A model generated the notes under the pieces. The model was given only the letters and a program-made list of their open reading frames with translations. It had not been told where the DNA came from and searched no databases. This document shows, one piece after another, positions 7,249-15,874 of a stretch of 47,047 nt of DNA. Source of the DNA: Flavobacteriia bacterium (lineage in GTDB: Bacteria; Bacteroidota; Bacteroidia; Flavobacteriales_D; Crocinitomicaceae); NCBI GenBank assembly GCA_016183815.1, contig JACPDW010000004.1, positions 1-47,047 on the forward strand, given 5' to 3'. Every line of letters starts with the position of its first letter. Position 1 is the first letter of the stretch. Both the position numbers and the translations under genes were made by a program.

Positions 7249-7394
7249 ATTTATCCGAGTAATCCACTTAAACTATAAAAAAAAACGTTAAATTTAAAGA
7301 TTCTTCATCGGCTTTATCGATTTATAAATTGTTCAAGGAAATTAGCTAAAGTTAGCACCTTTTTTATCTTAGGGAATTTGTAGCACATTTTCTA
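7246..7394 (+). repeat. Terminal, truncated cassette junction
   Basis: The repeat starts with AACATTTATCCGAGTAAT and follows the type A junction as far as TAGCACATTTTCTAA (about 7394). There all similarity stops. It has no GTT end, promoter or CCCCGA hairpin. It marks the right edge of the array. Confidence 0.75.
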
Positions 7395-7456
7395 ATATTG
7401 ATTGCATATTTCTTAATTTACATCAATTGAGCAATGTTTTTTTTTAATTTTTAACT

Positions 7457-7464
7457 TACATTTG
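7457..7464 (+). promoter_or_regulatory. -7 box of the aminotransferase gene
   Basis: TACATTTG fits TAnnTTTG and lies 15 bp before the ATG at 7480. The TTG at 7462-7464, which would be an upstream start, is part of this box, so ATG 7480 is the better start. Confidence 0.55.
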
Positions 7465-7479
7465 CAAAAAATATTTTTT

Positions 7480-8676
7480 ATGCCAATTCTTTCCAAAAAA
7501 GCAGTTGAAATGCCTGCTTCTCCAATAAGAAAATTAGCTCCTTTTGCTGAACAAGCTAAAAAAAAAGGTGTGCATGTCTATCATTTAAATATTGGTCAAC
7601 CGGATATTGAAACTCCTTCAGTAGCATTACAAGCCATCAAAAATATGGATAGAAAAGTGATTGAATACAGTCATTCTGCTGGATTTGAATCTTATCGTAA
7701 AAAATTGGCTTTGAGTTATCAAAAAATTGGTTTACCTGTTCAATTTGAAGATATTATCATTACGAACGGTGGTTCAGAAGCATTAATTTTTGGTTTAATG
7801 TGTACCTGTAATCCAGGTGATGAAATTATTATTCCAGAACCTTATTATGCCAACTACAATAGTTTTGCATTAATGGCAGGTGTAAAAGTAGTACCAATTA
7901 TTTCCTCTATTCAATCAGGTTTTGCTTTGCCTCCAATAAATGAATTTGAAAAAAAGATTAACAGTAAAACAAAAGCTATTGTAATTTGTAACCCTGGAAA
8001 TCCAACTGGCTATTTATATACCAAAAGTGAATTATTACAGATTAGAGAACTTGTTAAAAAACACAATTTATTTCTTTTTGCAGACGAAGTTTATAGAGAA
8101 TTTTGCTACGATGGAGCCAAACCTATTTCTGTTTTAGAGTTAGAAGGATTAGAAGAAAATGTGATAATGATAGATTCTGTTTCAAAAAGATATTCTATGT
8201 GTGGTGCCAGAATTGGTGCATTAGTCAGTAAAAACAAACTAATCGTCGAAGCTGCATTAAAATTTGCTCAAGCACGATTGTCTCCTCCAACAGTAGATCA
8301 AATTGCAGCAGAAGCAGCGTTAGATACTCCAAAATCTTATTTTGATGATGTTGTCAATGAGTACGTGGAAAGAAGAAATATTTTAGTTGATGGTCTCAAT
8401 AAAATCCCAGGTGTTTTTTGTCCTAAACCATCGGGAGCTTTTTATTGTGTTGCACAATTACCTGTTGACGATGCTGAAAAATTTTGTCAATGGTTATTAG
8501 AAGAATATTCATATGAAAATCAAACAGTTATGTTAGCTCCTGCCAATGGATTTTACTCTTCAAATCAACTTGGAAAAAATGAAGTAAGGTTAGCTTATGT
8601 ATTAAATAAAGAAGATTTAACTCAAGCAGTAAAAGTTTTAAATGAAGCACTTAAAATATATCCCAACAAAGCATAA
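7480..8676 (+). CDS. Pyridoxal-phosphate aminotransferase, class I/II (AspC-like)
   Basis: The roughly 398-residue cytoplasmic enzyme has all class I fold-type landmarks: 'LNIGQPDIETP', 'NGGSEALIFGLM', 'CNPGNPTGYLYTKSEL', the cofactor-binding 'FADEVYREFCYDG', and the Schiff-base lysine in 'SVSKRYSMCGARIG'. It would transfer the amino group between an amino acid (probably aspartate) and a 2-oxo acid. Substrate cannot be fixed from sequence. It is the first gene right of the cassette array and runs into a YkgJ-type gene six bases after its stop. Its Met start follows a clear -7 box. Confidence 0.9.
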   Translation: MPILSKKAVEMPASPIRKLAPFAEQAKKKGVHVYHLNIGQPDIETPSVALQAIKNMDRKVIEYSHSAGFESYRKKLALSYQKIGLPVQFEDIIITNGGSEALIFGLMCTCNPGDEIIIPEPYYANYNSFALMAGVKVVPIISSIQSGFALPPINEFEKKINSKTKAIVICNPGNPTGYLYTKSELLQIRELVKKHNLFLFADEVYREFCYDGAKPISVLELEGLEENVIMIDSVSKRYSMCGARIGALVSKNKLIVEAALKFAQARLSPPTVDQIAAEAALDTPKSYFDDVVNEYVERRNILVDGLNKIPGVFCPKPSGAFYCVAQLPVDDAEKFCQWLLEEYSYENQTVMLAPANGFYSSNQLGKNEVRLAYVLNKEDLTQAVKVLNEALKIYPNKA

Positions 8677-8682
8677 ACGATT

Positions 8683-9180
8683 TTGATTTATACTTCAATT
8701 TTAGAACGTACAAAAAATAAAATTAAACTTTATCGGAAATATTTTGATAAAGTAAAAAAACAAAAATATATAGATTTAGACCAACAATTTTATGATACTC
8801 ATCAAACGGTGTTCAAAAAAATTGATTGTTTACTCTGTGCCAATTGTTGCAAAAATATTTCTCCAATTGTCACTATTTCTGATATTAAAAAAATTGCAAA
8901 AAATTTAAAAATTAAAGAAAATAATTTAATTGATCAATATTTAATTTTAGATGAGGACGAAGATTATATATTCAAACAAACTCCATGTCCTTTTTTAGAT
9001 AAACAAAATTATTGTAGTATTTATGAATTCAGACCAAATGCATGTAAAGAATATCCCCATACAGACAGAAAAAAAATCAGACAAATCATCGATATTACGA
9101 TAAAAAATATTGAATATTGTCCTGCTGTTGCTGAAATATGTGATTACATTTACAATAAAAGTGAGGAGAATAAAAAATAA
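8683..9180 (+). CDS. YkgJ-family cysteine-cluster protein
   Basis: The 165-residue protein has the zinc- or iron-binding cysteine pattern of the YkgJ/CxxCxxCC family: 'CLLCANCCKNISPIV' near residue 46, then 'CPFLDKQNYCSIYEFRPNACKEYPHTDRK', and a late 'YCPAVAEIC'. Members bind a metal cluster through these cysteines; the reaction is unknown. It starts with TTG at 8683 because no ATG precedes the conserved region. It is six bases downstream of the aminotransferase, so the two are probably co-transcribed. Confidence 0.8.
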   Translation: MIYTSILERTKNKIKLYRKYFDKVKKQKYIDLDQQFYDTHQTVFKKIDCLLCANCCKNISPIVTISDIKKIAKNLKIKENNLIDQYLILDEDEDYIFKQTPCPFLDKQNYCSIYEFRPNACKEYPHTDRKKIRQIIDITIKNIEYCPAVAEICDYIYNKSEENKK

Positions 9181-9335
9181 TAACCGTTGTTCATTAAATC
9201 TAACTTTGTCAAAACAACTTAAAATCAAGTACTTTGACAATAAATTTTAAAATAATAAATATTTTTTCAAAAATACATTGTGAATAATTATATAAATAAT
9301 TGTTAAAAACTGTATCTATAATTTATTTTTTGCAT

Positions 9336-9343
9336 TAATTTTG
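9336..9343 (+). promoter_or_regulatory. -7 box of the OmpA-family gene
   Basis: TAATTTTG fits TAnnTTTG, 14 bp before the GTG at 9358. The -33 element is weak. Confidence 0.45.
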
Positions 9344-9357
9344 TTGTTGAATTTAGT

Positions 9358-10527
9358 GTGAGAAATATAATTTTATTTTTAATATTTTCTTTTTCCCTCC
9401 ATAATTTATGGGGTCAATCAGAACGAATATCAGATTGTGATGGTGCTCTTAACATTCTTAATCCAGGCACCTACAACTTACAATTTTCAGGTAAAGGTGG
9501 TATAATAGATGAATTTCAAAAATATCCCTCATTAAAGGAGTTAAAAGAAGAAAATTCTATTTGGTGTTCCTTTGTGGCTCCTTTTAACGGACGTCTTTCC
9601 ATAAACGCTAAAGTTGCAAATGGAAATTTAAAAATGTTGATTTTCAGAAATGAAACCAATGATATGTGTGGTGATATTGTAAAAGGAATCGCTGAGATTA
9701 AAAGAATGATAATCAAACCTACACAAAACGAAATTGGTTTGTCCTTAAATTATGACGATAACTTCTATTATCCGATGGAACTTATTGCAGGTGAATCGAT
9801 TATGATATGTTTTTTTCATACCACAAAAGAACGTGAAAAACTGGATTTAAAATTTAAATACGAACCCATTTCTGACGAACCTAGCACTAATTCACCTGAA
9901 ATTAAAATAGTAGATCAAAGAACAGATAAAAATAAACCAGCATTTTCAATTTTAGTACGAGATGCTGAAACAGGGAATCCAGTTATTGCTGACTTGGTTA
10001 TAAGTGGATTAAAATCAATTTCTTCATTCTATCAAGGATCTGACTTCTTTTTTAATATGGATAAATCTGGTAAAATTGCTGTTCGTGTAGATTGTCAAGG
10101 ATACTTTTTTACGGATAGAGAAGAACCTGTTTCTCCTGGTACTGAACACGAATTGGTTATTTGGCTTGAACCTATCGGTGAGGGTAAAAGTGTTCAATTA
10201 GATGAAATTGAATTTGTTCCTGGAACAAGTGAGTTTTTACCTAGTTCAGAACCCAAATTAAGAAGATTACGAGATTTTTTAGCCCTTAACGCAGGAATAA
10301 ATGTAGAAATTCAAGGTCACGTTCAAGAGTTAGGAGAAAATTCTTTTGCAGGACAAAAAATATCTGAAGCAAGAGCAAAACGTGTTTTAAATTATTTAGT
10401 AGAAAACGGGATTGATAAAAAACGTTTGACTTCCAAAGGTTATGGAAACACACGACCAATTTATCCTACACCAAAATTCGCCTACGAAGAACAAGCCAAC
10501 AGAAGAGTTGAAATTAAAATTCTTTAG
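9358..10527 (+). CDS. OmpA-family outer-membrane protein
   Basis: The 389-residue protein has a signal peptide (about 1-19, ending near LWGQ). A middle part resembles an Ig/CNA-like fold ('FSILVRDAETGNPVIADLVISG', about 195-215). The C-terminal OmpA peptidoglycan-binding domain spans about 280-389, with 'LNAGINVEIQGHVQELG', 'SEARAKRVLNYLVENGIDKK' and 'SKGYGNTRP'. The usual 'GHTD' is 'GHVQ' here. It probably tethers the outer membrane to the wall. Start is GTG 9358, just after a -7 box. Confidence 0.85.
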   Translation: MRNIILFLIFSFSLHNLWGQSERISDCDGALNILNPGTYNLQFSGKGGIIDEFQKYPSLKELKEENSIWCSFVAPFNGRLSINAKVANGNLKMLIFRNETNDMCGDIVKGIAEIKRMIIKPTQNEIGLSLNYDDNFYYPMELIAGESIMICFFHTTKEREKLDLKFKYEPISDEPSTNSPEIKIVDQRTDKNKPAFSILVRDAETGNPVIADLVISGLKSISSFYQGSDFFFNMDKSGKIAVRVDCQGYFFTDREEPVSPGTEHELVIWLEPIGEGKSVQLDEIEFVPGTSEFLPSSEPKLRRLRDFLALNAGINVEIQGHVQELGENSFAGQKISEARAKRVLNYLVENGIDKKRLTSKGYGNTRPIYPTPKFAYEEQANRRVEIKIL

Positions 10528-10634
10528 TTTAAGGAAATAAATCTTTTTATTTTAAAAAATCTTATCGATTTTTCTACTATTTTTCTTCTAATAGAAGACG
10601 ATAATACTTTACAAAGAAAACAAAAATCCAATTT

Positions 10635-10792
10635 CTAAAATTTATAACTAAATCCAATATTTAGTACTTGTTTAAATTGTACTCTTTTCCCTACTCCATC
10701 AATAATGCCATCTCTGTTTTTATCCAATTGTAAAACCACATCGTGATCGTATAATAAATGTGTTCCCAAAGTTGCTGAGATAAATTTATTAA
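10635..10792 (-). pseudogene. Severed 3' end of the DUF3078 gene
   Basis: Read on the minus strand this encodes the last ~50 residues of the DUF3078 protein ('NKFISATLGTHLLYDHDVVL' onward, ending 'GFSYKF'). Removing the 261-bp insertion joins it in frame to the upstream part as 'SMKINKFISATLG'. The terminal aromatic residue, typical of outer-membrane barrels, is in this orphan piece. The apparent 83-residue ORF extending to 10886 begins inside the inserted element and is not a native gene. Confidence 0.85.
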
Positions 10793-10881
10793 ATGGGATA
10801 ACAAGATAGAGTGCAATATAAATTATTAGTTGAAAATTCGTCTTACAAATAGTGAAAATTACAGGTTTAACGATAATCAAT

Positions 10882-10960
10882 GGCACCTAATTGTTAGTAA
10901 AAAGCGAAGCGATGGCTATTGCGGGAACCGAGTGGAGTGCATTTACTAACAATAAGTGCC
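10882..10960. repeat. Large inverted repeat inside the MITE-like element
   Basis: Left arm GGCACCTAATTGTTAGTAAA (10882-10901) and right arm TTTACTAACAATAAGTGCC (10942-10960) form a stem with a 40-base GC-richer loop. The loop composition contrasts with the AT-rich surroundings. Confidence 0.8.
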
Positions 10961-10975
10961 GAGTTTTCTTTTGTT

Positions 10976-11002
10976 ACTTTTCTTTTGCGGAAAAAGAAAA
11001 GT
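10976..11002. terminator. Stem-loop inside the MITE-like element
   Basis: ACTTTTCTTTT (10976-10986) pairs perfectly with 10992-11002 around loop GCGGA. It is possibly a bidirectional terminator; function is inferred only from shape. Confidence 0.4.
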
Positions 11003-11038
11003 AAAAATTAGTATATAAGCAGGAGGTATGGATTGCGA

Positions 11039-11830
11039 CTAATGTTGGTAAGCAAATTTATTAATTTTCATACTCAATAATGTTTCCCAACTTACATCAA
11101 TGTTACCTGGATTGTTCAGATAATTAGAAAACATTTCTAATTTTGTCTGAAATTGAACATTTTCCATGATTTTAACTTGGTAATTAATTCTTAAATAACC
11201 ACCAAATTCACTTCTTAATACTTTAGATGAATCAACACCAAATGCTTTTTGATTTGACAATGTTGTATCTAAAACAAATGTATTTTTTGAGGTAAAAGGA
11301 GCTAAATAAGCAGTCAAATTATTGTTAGGTCTGTATTCAATCCCTATTGCACCTAGTAGATAGCCCGGAGTCATAAACCTAGAAATTGCAATAGAATCGT
11401 TGGGATAATTAAAACCATCGGTAAATTGTGTTTTAAAATTCACTAAACCAGCTAAATAAATACTTTTCTTTAATTTTTGACCATATTTAGATGTAAAATC
11501 TAATTTATCATCTGTTTTTCTCCATAATTTACCTTGATTTAGTAATCCATAACCTAAATCTAAATAGTTTTCCCAAACGGAATTTTTCATTATTTTATGA
11601 GCATATACATTAACTAATGAATTAACTGCAAATGAGCTTTGTCCACCAGCTGCCCAATTAGTCAAACTTGCTTGTGCAATTCCTAAAGAAATAATTCCTC
11701 CTTTTTTCCATCCCAGAGTAGTATCAGTATTTTTCGCTCTAATTTTATCCTCATTATCAGTCACTTGAGACAATGAAAATTTTTGAACACTCGATAAAAT
11801 CAAGAAAAGTAAAATATCGTTTTTTATCAT
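11039..11830 (-). pseudogene. DUF3078 outer-membrane protein, truncated by insertion
   Basis: The remaining 263 residues start with a signal peptide (MIKNDILLFLILSSVQKFSLSQ). They contain the DUF3078 signature ('GWKKGGIISLGIAQASLTNW', 'AAGGQSSFAVNSLVN', 'VWENYLDLGYGLLNQG') and beta-strand-rich barrel segments. Native coding sequence ends at 11054 ('SMKINKF'). The last few codons come from the inserted element. The protein loses about 48 C-terminal residues including the final barrel strand, so outer-membrane assembly is likely lost. Its ATG overlaps the stop of mscL by four bases, so the two were an operon. Family members are outer-membrane proteins of unknown role. Confidence 0.85.
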
Positions 11831-12210
11831 TTATTTTTAAGAAGATCTCTAATTTCAGTTAATAATTGTTCTTGAGACGGTCCTTTAGGTGTTTCACTTT
11901 TCTCTTCATCTTTTTTCTTCATTTTTTTAATGGCTGTATTAAAACCTTTTAAAATTAAAAATAAACAAAAAGCGATAATGATGAAGTTTATCACTGAAGC
12001 TAAAAACTTTCCATAACTTATAGCACCCCATTTTAATTCTGCAATATCTTTAGCTCCTGCTGCATCTAAAGCTGGATTTAAGATTAACGGAGTAATGACA
12101 TCTGATATTAATGAATTGACAATAGCTCCAAAAGCTCCTCCAATGATTACCGCAACAGCTAAATCAATCACGTTGCCTCTCATGATAAATTCTTTGAATT
12201 CTTTTAACAT
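11827..12210 (-). CDS. mscL: Large-conductance mechanosensitive channel MscL
   Basis: The 127-residue inner-membrane protein forms a pentameric pore that opens under membrane tension and releases solutes on hypo-osmotic shock. The start 'MLKEFKEFIMRGNVIDLAVAV' is highly diagnostic. TM1 (about 14-42) carries the glycine/alanine gate 'AVAVIIGGAFGAIV', TM2 (about 70-92) is 'FLASVINFIIIAFCLFLIL', and the C-terminal cytoplasmic helix ends 'LTEIRDLLKNK'. Length is typical. It lies upstream of, and overlaps by four bases, the disrupted DUF3078 gene. Confidence 0.95.
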   Translation of the reverse strand: MLKEFKEFIMRGNVIDLAVAVIIGGAFGAIVNSLISDVITPLILNPALDAAGAKDIAELKWGAISYGKFLASVINFIIIAFCLFLILKGFNTAIKKMKKKDEEKSETPKGPSQEQLLTEIRDLLKNK

Positions 12211-12359
12211 TATTTATTGTTTAAGTATTTTGCAAAATTATTTTTTTTTAACAAAAACAATGGCATTTATAGAATTAATTGTAAAAAATTTGGTTTTAAT
12301 CTCCAACTATACTTTTCAGTGTTCAAAAGTTCGTTTAAAACTTCAAAATATAAATAGGA

Positions 12360-12387
12360 TTGCGATTTAGTAAGTTGATTAATTTTG
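12360..12387 (+). promoter_or_regulatory. Promoter of the PorE-like gene
   Basis: TTG at 12360-12362 and TAATTTTG at 12380-12387 have a 17-bp spacer, 26 bp before ATG 12414. The fit is fair. Confidence 0.45.
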
Positions 12388-12413
12388 GTAGGAATTTTGT
12401 TATGTTTAATTGA

Positions 12414-14453
12414 ATGAAGCCAATTTTTCTTATTTTTTCTGTTTGTTTTCTATCATACTTTTTTTCTCAAGAAGAAGATGAGTCATGTGTAAACCCTGAT
12501 AAAAAAGTCGTTCGTTTAATAGAAACGGCAAAAAATACTCCAAACATACAAATAGCTTCAGAAAATTTCAATAAAGCAATTGATATGGCTCCAGAAAACG
12601 CTATGGTTTATTTTGAATTTGCTATTTATACTTTTCAATACGCTCAATCTTTATATGAAAAAAATCCAAATCCAAACGCAGGTGATAAAGCACTTTTAAA
12701 AGCGGAAAGTTTATTTAAACAATGTATTGGTTATTGTAATGATTATCATTCAGATTGTTTTTATTATTTAGGTGTTATAAACTATAACCAAAAAGAAATG
12801 GACGAAGCAATTACCTACTTCAAAGAATTTGTTTCATTTCAACACAATAATCCAGCAAGAATTTCAGAAAATTTTGATAAAAAGAAAAAAGATGCACAAG
12901 AAATCATCAAAGAAGTACAAAATGATGCTGAGTTAAAAACAACAAAAGTACCATTTGAACCAAAAAAAGTTCCAAATGTTTCTACCACCACCGATGAATA
13001 TTTTCCTATGATTTCGCCTGATAACGAATTGATGTTTTATACTCGAAAAGTTAATGACAACGAAGGTTTAGGGGAGATAATTACCAATGTTGTTGAAAAA
13101 TTTTGTTTTTCTCAACGAACAGACGCAGAGGCACTTTTTGATAAAGGGCAGGCTTTTAAACCTCCTTTCAACGACGGTTCATTCTCAAGTTATGGTGCTG
13201 CTACAATGTCCGTTGATAATAAAGAAATGATTATTTGTGCTTGTAAAAACGAAAATGTTCAGGGTAGAAATTATATGAATTGCGATTTATATATCACAGA
13301 ATTTAAAAGAAGTGGAAAAGGTGGAAATGATTTTGAATGGACTCCTTTAAAAAATATGGGTCCCGAAATCAACACTCCAAACGGGTGGGAAGCCCAACCT
13401 TCACTTTCTGCCGATGGGAATACTTTATTTTTCACAGCTTATAGACCCAATACAAGAGACAATGACATCTTTATTTCCAAAAGGGATGGGAGTGGGAATT
13501 GGTCACAAGCGATACCTTTTGATGAAATTAACACCGATGGAAAAGATAAAAGTCCTTTTTTACATCAAGATTCAGAAACTTTATATTTTGTTTCCTCAAC
13601 TTCTGATAAAAGAAAAGGAGTAGGAGGATTGGATATTTTTTATACTCGTACGGAAAACGGGATTTGGCAAGAACCAAAAAACATTGGATATCCGATAAAT
13701 AGTGCTGAAGATGAATTGGGAATCTTTGTTTCCATAGATGGCAAATTGGCTTATTATTCCTCAAGAGTTGGTGGAGATTGGAATATCTATCAGTTTGAGT
13801 TGTATCCTGAAGCCCGACCACAAAAAGTAGCCATCATGAAAGGGGAATTAAAAAACAATTCAGGTGAGCCAATTACCGACGCAAGTATTGAAATTGCTTA
13901 TGCTAATTCCGATAAAATTGAAACAGTCAAAGTGAAAGGTGATGATGGGAAATACGCTGCGATTGTTAAAACTAAAGAAAAACAAGATGTCATGCTTACT
14001 GTAAAAAAAGAAGGACATGCTTTTGATTCAAAACTTATTACCAAAGAAGAAATCAGTGAGAAAAAATCAATTAAAGGGAATGATTTAGAGGTGAAACCGC
14101 TAAAAGAAGGCGAAGCATATACGATAAAAGACATTCTTTTTGGCACGGCTTCCTTTCAACTCTCTGCTTCTTCTCAGTTTATCTTAAAACAATTTTCTAG
14201 ATTTTTAAAAGAAAACCCAAGTATTAAAATCGCAATTCAAGGTCATACAGACGATGTTGGCGAAGAAAGCACAAACTTAAAATTATCTGACGATAGAGCA
14301 AGCGCTGTTAAAAAATACCTTGTCAGTTTAGGAATTCAAGAATCAAGACTTTCAGCAAAAGGGTATGGCGAAAGTAAACCCAAAATACCAAACGATTCTG
14401 ATTATTCAAGATCTATCAATAGACGAACTGACTTTGTGATTGAAAAATTATAA
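12414..14453 (+). CDS. PorE-like OmpA protein (TPR, PD40 propeller, CRD, OmpA)
   Basis: The 679-residue envelope protein has a signal peptide (about 1-18). A TPR-like helical region (about 40-130, 'AMVYFEFAIYTFQYAQSLYE', 'CFYYLGVINYNQKEMDEAIT') is followed by a PD40/WD40-like propeller (about 190-440, 'DEYFPMISPDNELMFYTRK', 'WEAQPSLSADGNTLFFTAYR'). A carboxypeptidase-regulatory-like Ig domain comes next (about 455-540), then OmpA (about 570-679, 'IAIQGHTDDVGEES'). This order and length match PorE, an accessory of the type IX secretion system, but Bacteroidota have several paralogues, so the T9SS role is inferred. It is transcribed divergently from mscL. Confidence 0.85.
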   Translation: MKPIFLIFSVCFLSYFFSQEEDESCVNPDKKVVRLIETAKNTPNIQIASENFNKAIDMAPENAMVYFEFAIYTFQYAQSLYEKNPNPNAGDKALLKAESLFKQCIGYCNDYHSDCFYYLGVINYNQKEMDEAITYFKEFVSFQHNNPARISENFDKKKKDAQEIIKEVQNDAELKTTKVPFEPKKVPNVSTTTDEYFPMISPDNELMFYTRKVNDNEGLGEIITNVVEKFCFSQRTDAEALFDKGQAFKPPFNDGSFSSYGAATMSVDNKEMIICACKNENVQGRNYMNCDLYITEFKRSGKGGNDFEWTPLKNMGPEINTPNGWEAQPSLSADGNTLFFTAYRPNTRDNDIFISKRDGSGNWSQAIPFDEINTDGKDKSPFLHQDSETLYFVSSTSDKRKGVGGLDIFYTRTENGIWQEPKNIGYPINSAEDELGIFVSIDGKLAYYSSRVGGDWNIYQFELYPEARPQKVAIMKGELKNNSGEPITDASIEIAYANSDKIETVKVKGDDGKYAAIVKTKEKQDVMLTVKKEGHAFDSKLITKEEISEKKSIKGNDLEVKPLKEGEAYTIKDILFGTASFQLSASSQFILKQFSRFLKENPSIKIAIQGHTDDVGEESTNLKLSDDRASAVKKYLVSLGIQESRLSAKGYGESKPKIPNDSDYSRSINRRTDFVIEKL

Positions 14454-14511
14454 TTTTAGAAATTTTTCTTTATTTTATTGAAAAAAAAATATAAAAAACT
14501 TGTTTTAGTTC

Positions 14512-14541
14512 TTTGAGATTCCAAAAATCCACTTATTTTTG
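14512..14541 (+). promoter_or_regulatory. Promoter of the acyl-CoA dehydrogenase gene
   Basis: TTTG at 14512-14515 and TATTTTTG at 14534-14541 with an 18-bp spacer, 17 bp before ATG 14559. Confidence 0.65.
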
Positions 14542-14558
14542 TAAAAAAATAATTATTT

Positions 14559-15722
14559 ATGTTTTTTACAGAAGAACACCATCAATTTAGACAAGGATTT
14601 AAAGATTTTTTACAAAAAGAAGCAGTTCCACATATTGAAAGATGGGAAAAAGAAGGCAAAGTTGACAGAGAAATTTTCAAGAAATTTGGTGAAATGGGTT
14701 ATTTCGGACTCAGACAAGATGAAGAATACGGTGGATTAAATTTAGATTTATTTTTTACAGTAATTTTTTTAGAAGAATTACAAAAAGTCAATTCAGGTGG
14801 ATTTGCTGCAAGTATGTGGGCTCATCAGTATCTGGCTATGACTCATTTAAAAGCTGAAGGTACAGAAGAAATCAAACAAAAGTATTTAACTGCAAGTATC
14901 AACGGAACAATGGTTGGTTCTTTAGCCATTACAGAGCCATTTGGTGGCTCTGATGTTGCAGGAATGAGAACAACCGCTATTAAAGATGGAAATGAATATG
15001 TTATCAATGGCTCTAAAACATTTATTACCAACGGAGTATATTGTGATTATATCGTTGTAGCAGCTAAGACAAATCCAGAACTTCAAGCAAAAGGGATTAG
15101 TATTTTTTTAGTTGACAGAAATACTCCAGGAGTAAGTGCCACAAAACTAGATAAATTAGGTTGGAGAGCTTCTGACACTGCTGAATTGGCATTTGATAAT
15201 GTACGTATTCCTGAAACTAATTTAATGGGAGAATTAGGTAGAGGATTTTTATACATAATGCAACATTTTGCTCTTGAAAGACTCGTAATGGCTGTAAATG
15301 CTCACGCAAGAGCTGAATTTGCAGTGGATTATGCGCTAAGTTACACCTCTGAAAGAATGGCTTTTGGGAAACAAATCAATCAGTTTCAAGTGTTAAGACA
15401 TAAATTAGCCAAATGTGCTTCAGATACTGAGATTGTTAAAACATTCAACTATTACACCACTAAAAGATTAGATATGGGTGAATATGTTGTAAAAGAAGCT
15501 AGTATGGCAAAATTGAATTCTACTAGAGTTTCTGATGAAGTTGTTTACGAATGTCTTCAAATGCTTGGAGGTTACGGTTACATGGAAGAATATCCTTTAG
15601 CACGATTGTCTCGTGACAGTAGATTAGGACCTATTGGAGGTGGAACATCTGAAATACTTTGTGAAATCATTGCCAAAATGATTATTGATAATAAACAATA
15701 CGAACCAGCAGCGAAGTTGTAA
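14559..15722 (+). CDS. Acyl-CoA dehydrogenase
   Basis: The 387-residue flavoenzyme would oxidise an acyl-CoA to the 2,3-enoyl-CoA, passing electrons to ETF. Family signatures are 'AITEPFGGSDVAGMRTTA' and 'GSKTFITNG' (FAD/substrate strand region), 'SERMAFGKQINQFQVLRHKLA', and 'MLGGYGYMEEYPLARLSRDSR'. The C-terminal motif is 'GGGTSEI' instead of 'YEGTSEI', so the usual short/medium-chain catalytic Glu is absent there. A Glu in 'FALERLVMA' (about 240) sits where isovaleryl- and long-chain enzymes carry their base. It may therefore act on a branched or long acyl-CoA. It appears monocistronic. Confidence 0.9.
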   Translation: MFFTEEHHQFRQGFKDFLQKEAVPHIERWEKEGKVDREIFKKFGEMGYFGLRQDEEYGGLNLDLFFTVIFLEELQKVNSGGFAASMWAHQYLAMTHLKAEGTEEIKQKYLTASINGTMVGSLAITEPFGGSDVAGMRTTAIKDGNEYVINGSKTFITNGVYCDYIVVAAKTNPELQAKGISIFLVDRNTPGVSATKLDKLGWRASDTAELAFDNVRIPETNLMGELGRGFLYIMQHFALERLVMAVNAHARAEFAVDYALSYTSERMAFGKQINQFQVLRHKLAKCASDTEIVKTFNYYTTKRLDMGEYVVKEASMAKLNSTRVSDEVVYECLQMLGGYGYMEEYPLARLSRDSRLGPIGGGTSEILCEIIAKMIIDNKQYEPAAKL

Positions 15723-15874
15723 AAATTTGTAATTTTTTGTAGCTACCCGAAGATTGCGATTTCTAAGCACTTTACTGTAAACCTAGTCAAATCTTTATTT
15801 AACCGCCACTTTTTAGTTTGATGTTAACGGTTCGGCATTTTTTGTCCATTTGCTTTTCATTTGTCTTATCTTCT

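Larger units (their letters stand above)
10793..11053. mobile_element. 261-bp MITE-like element, copy 1 (in DUF3078 gene)
   Basis: The element is flanked by an 11-bp direct repeat, AAATTTATTAA, at 10782-10792 and 11054-11064, a clear target duplication. It has no ORF of its own. Inside are an inverted repeat (10882-10901 against 10942-10960) and a perfect 11-bp stem-loop (10976-11002). Its first 137 bases are identical to 46911-47047. No obvious terminal inverted repeats were found. The 11-bp duplication would fit mobilisation by an IS4-type transposase, which is an inference. Confidence 0.85.

Noticed and set aside
1-7400. Array produced by a conventional IS or composite transposon
   Set aside because: There is no transposase, no target duplication around units, and the ends differ from unit to unit.
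7462-7479. Upstream TTG start for the aminotransferase
   Set aside because: It lies inside the TACATTTG -7 box. ATG 7480 gives the normal N-terminus.
10635-10886. 83-residue minus-strand ORF as a gene
   Set aside because: Its first half is inserted-element sequence and the second half is the cut-off end of the DUF3078 gene.
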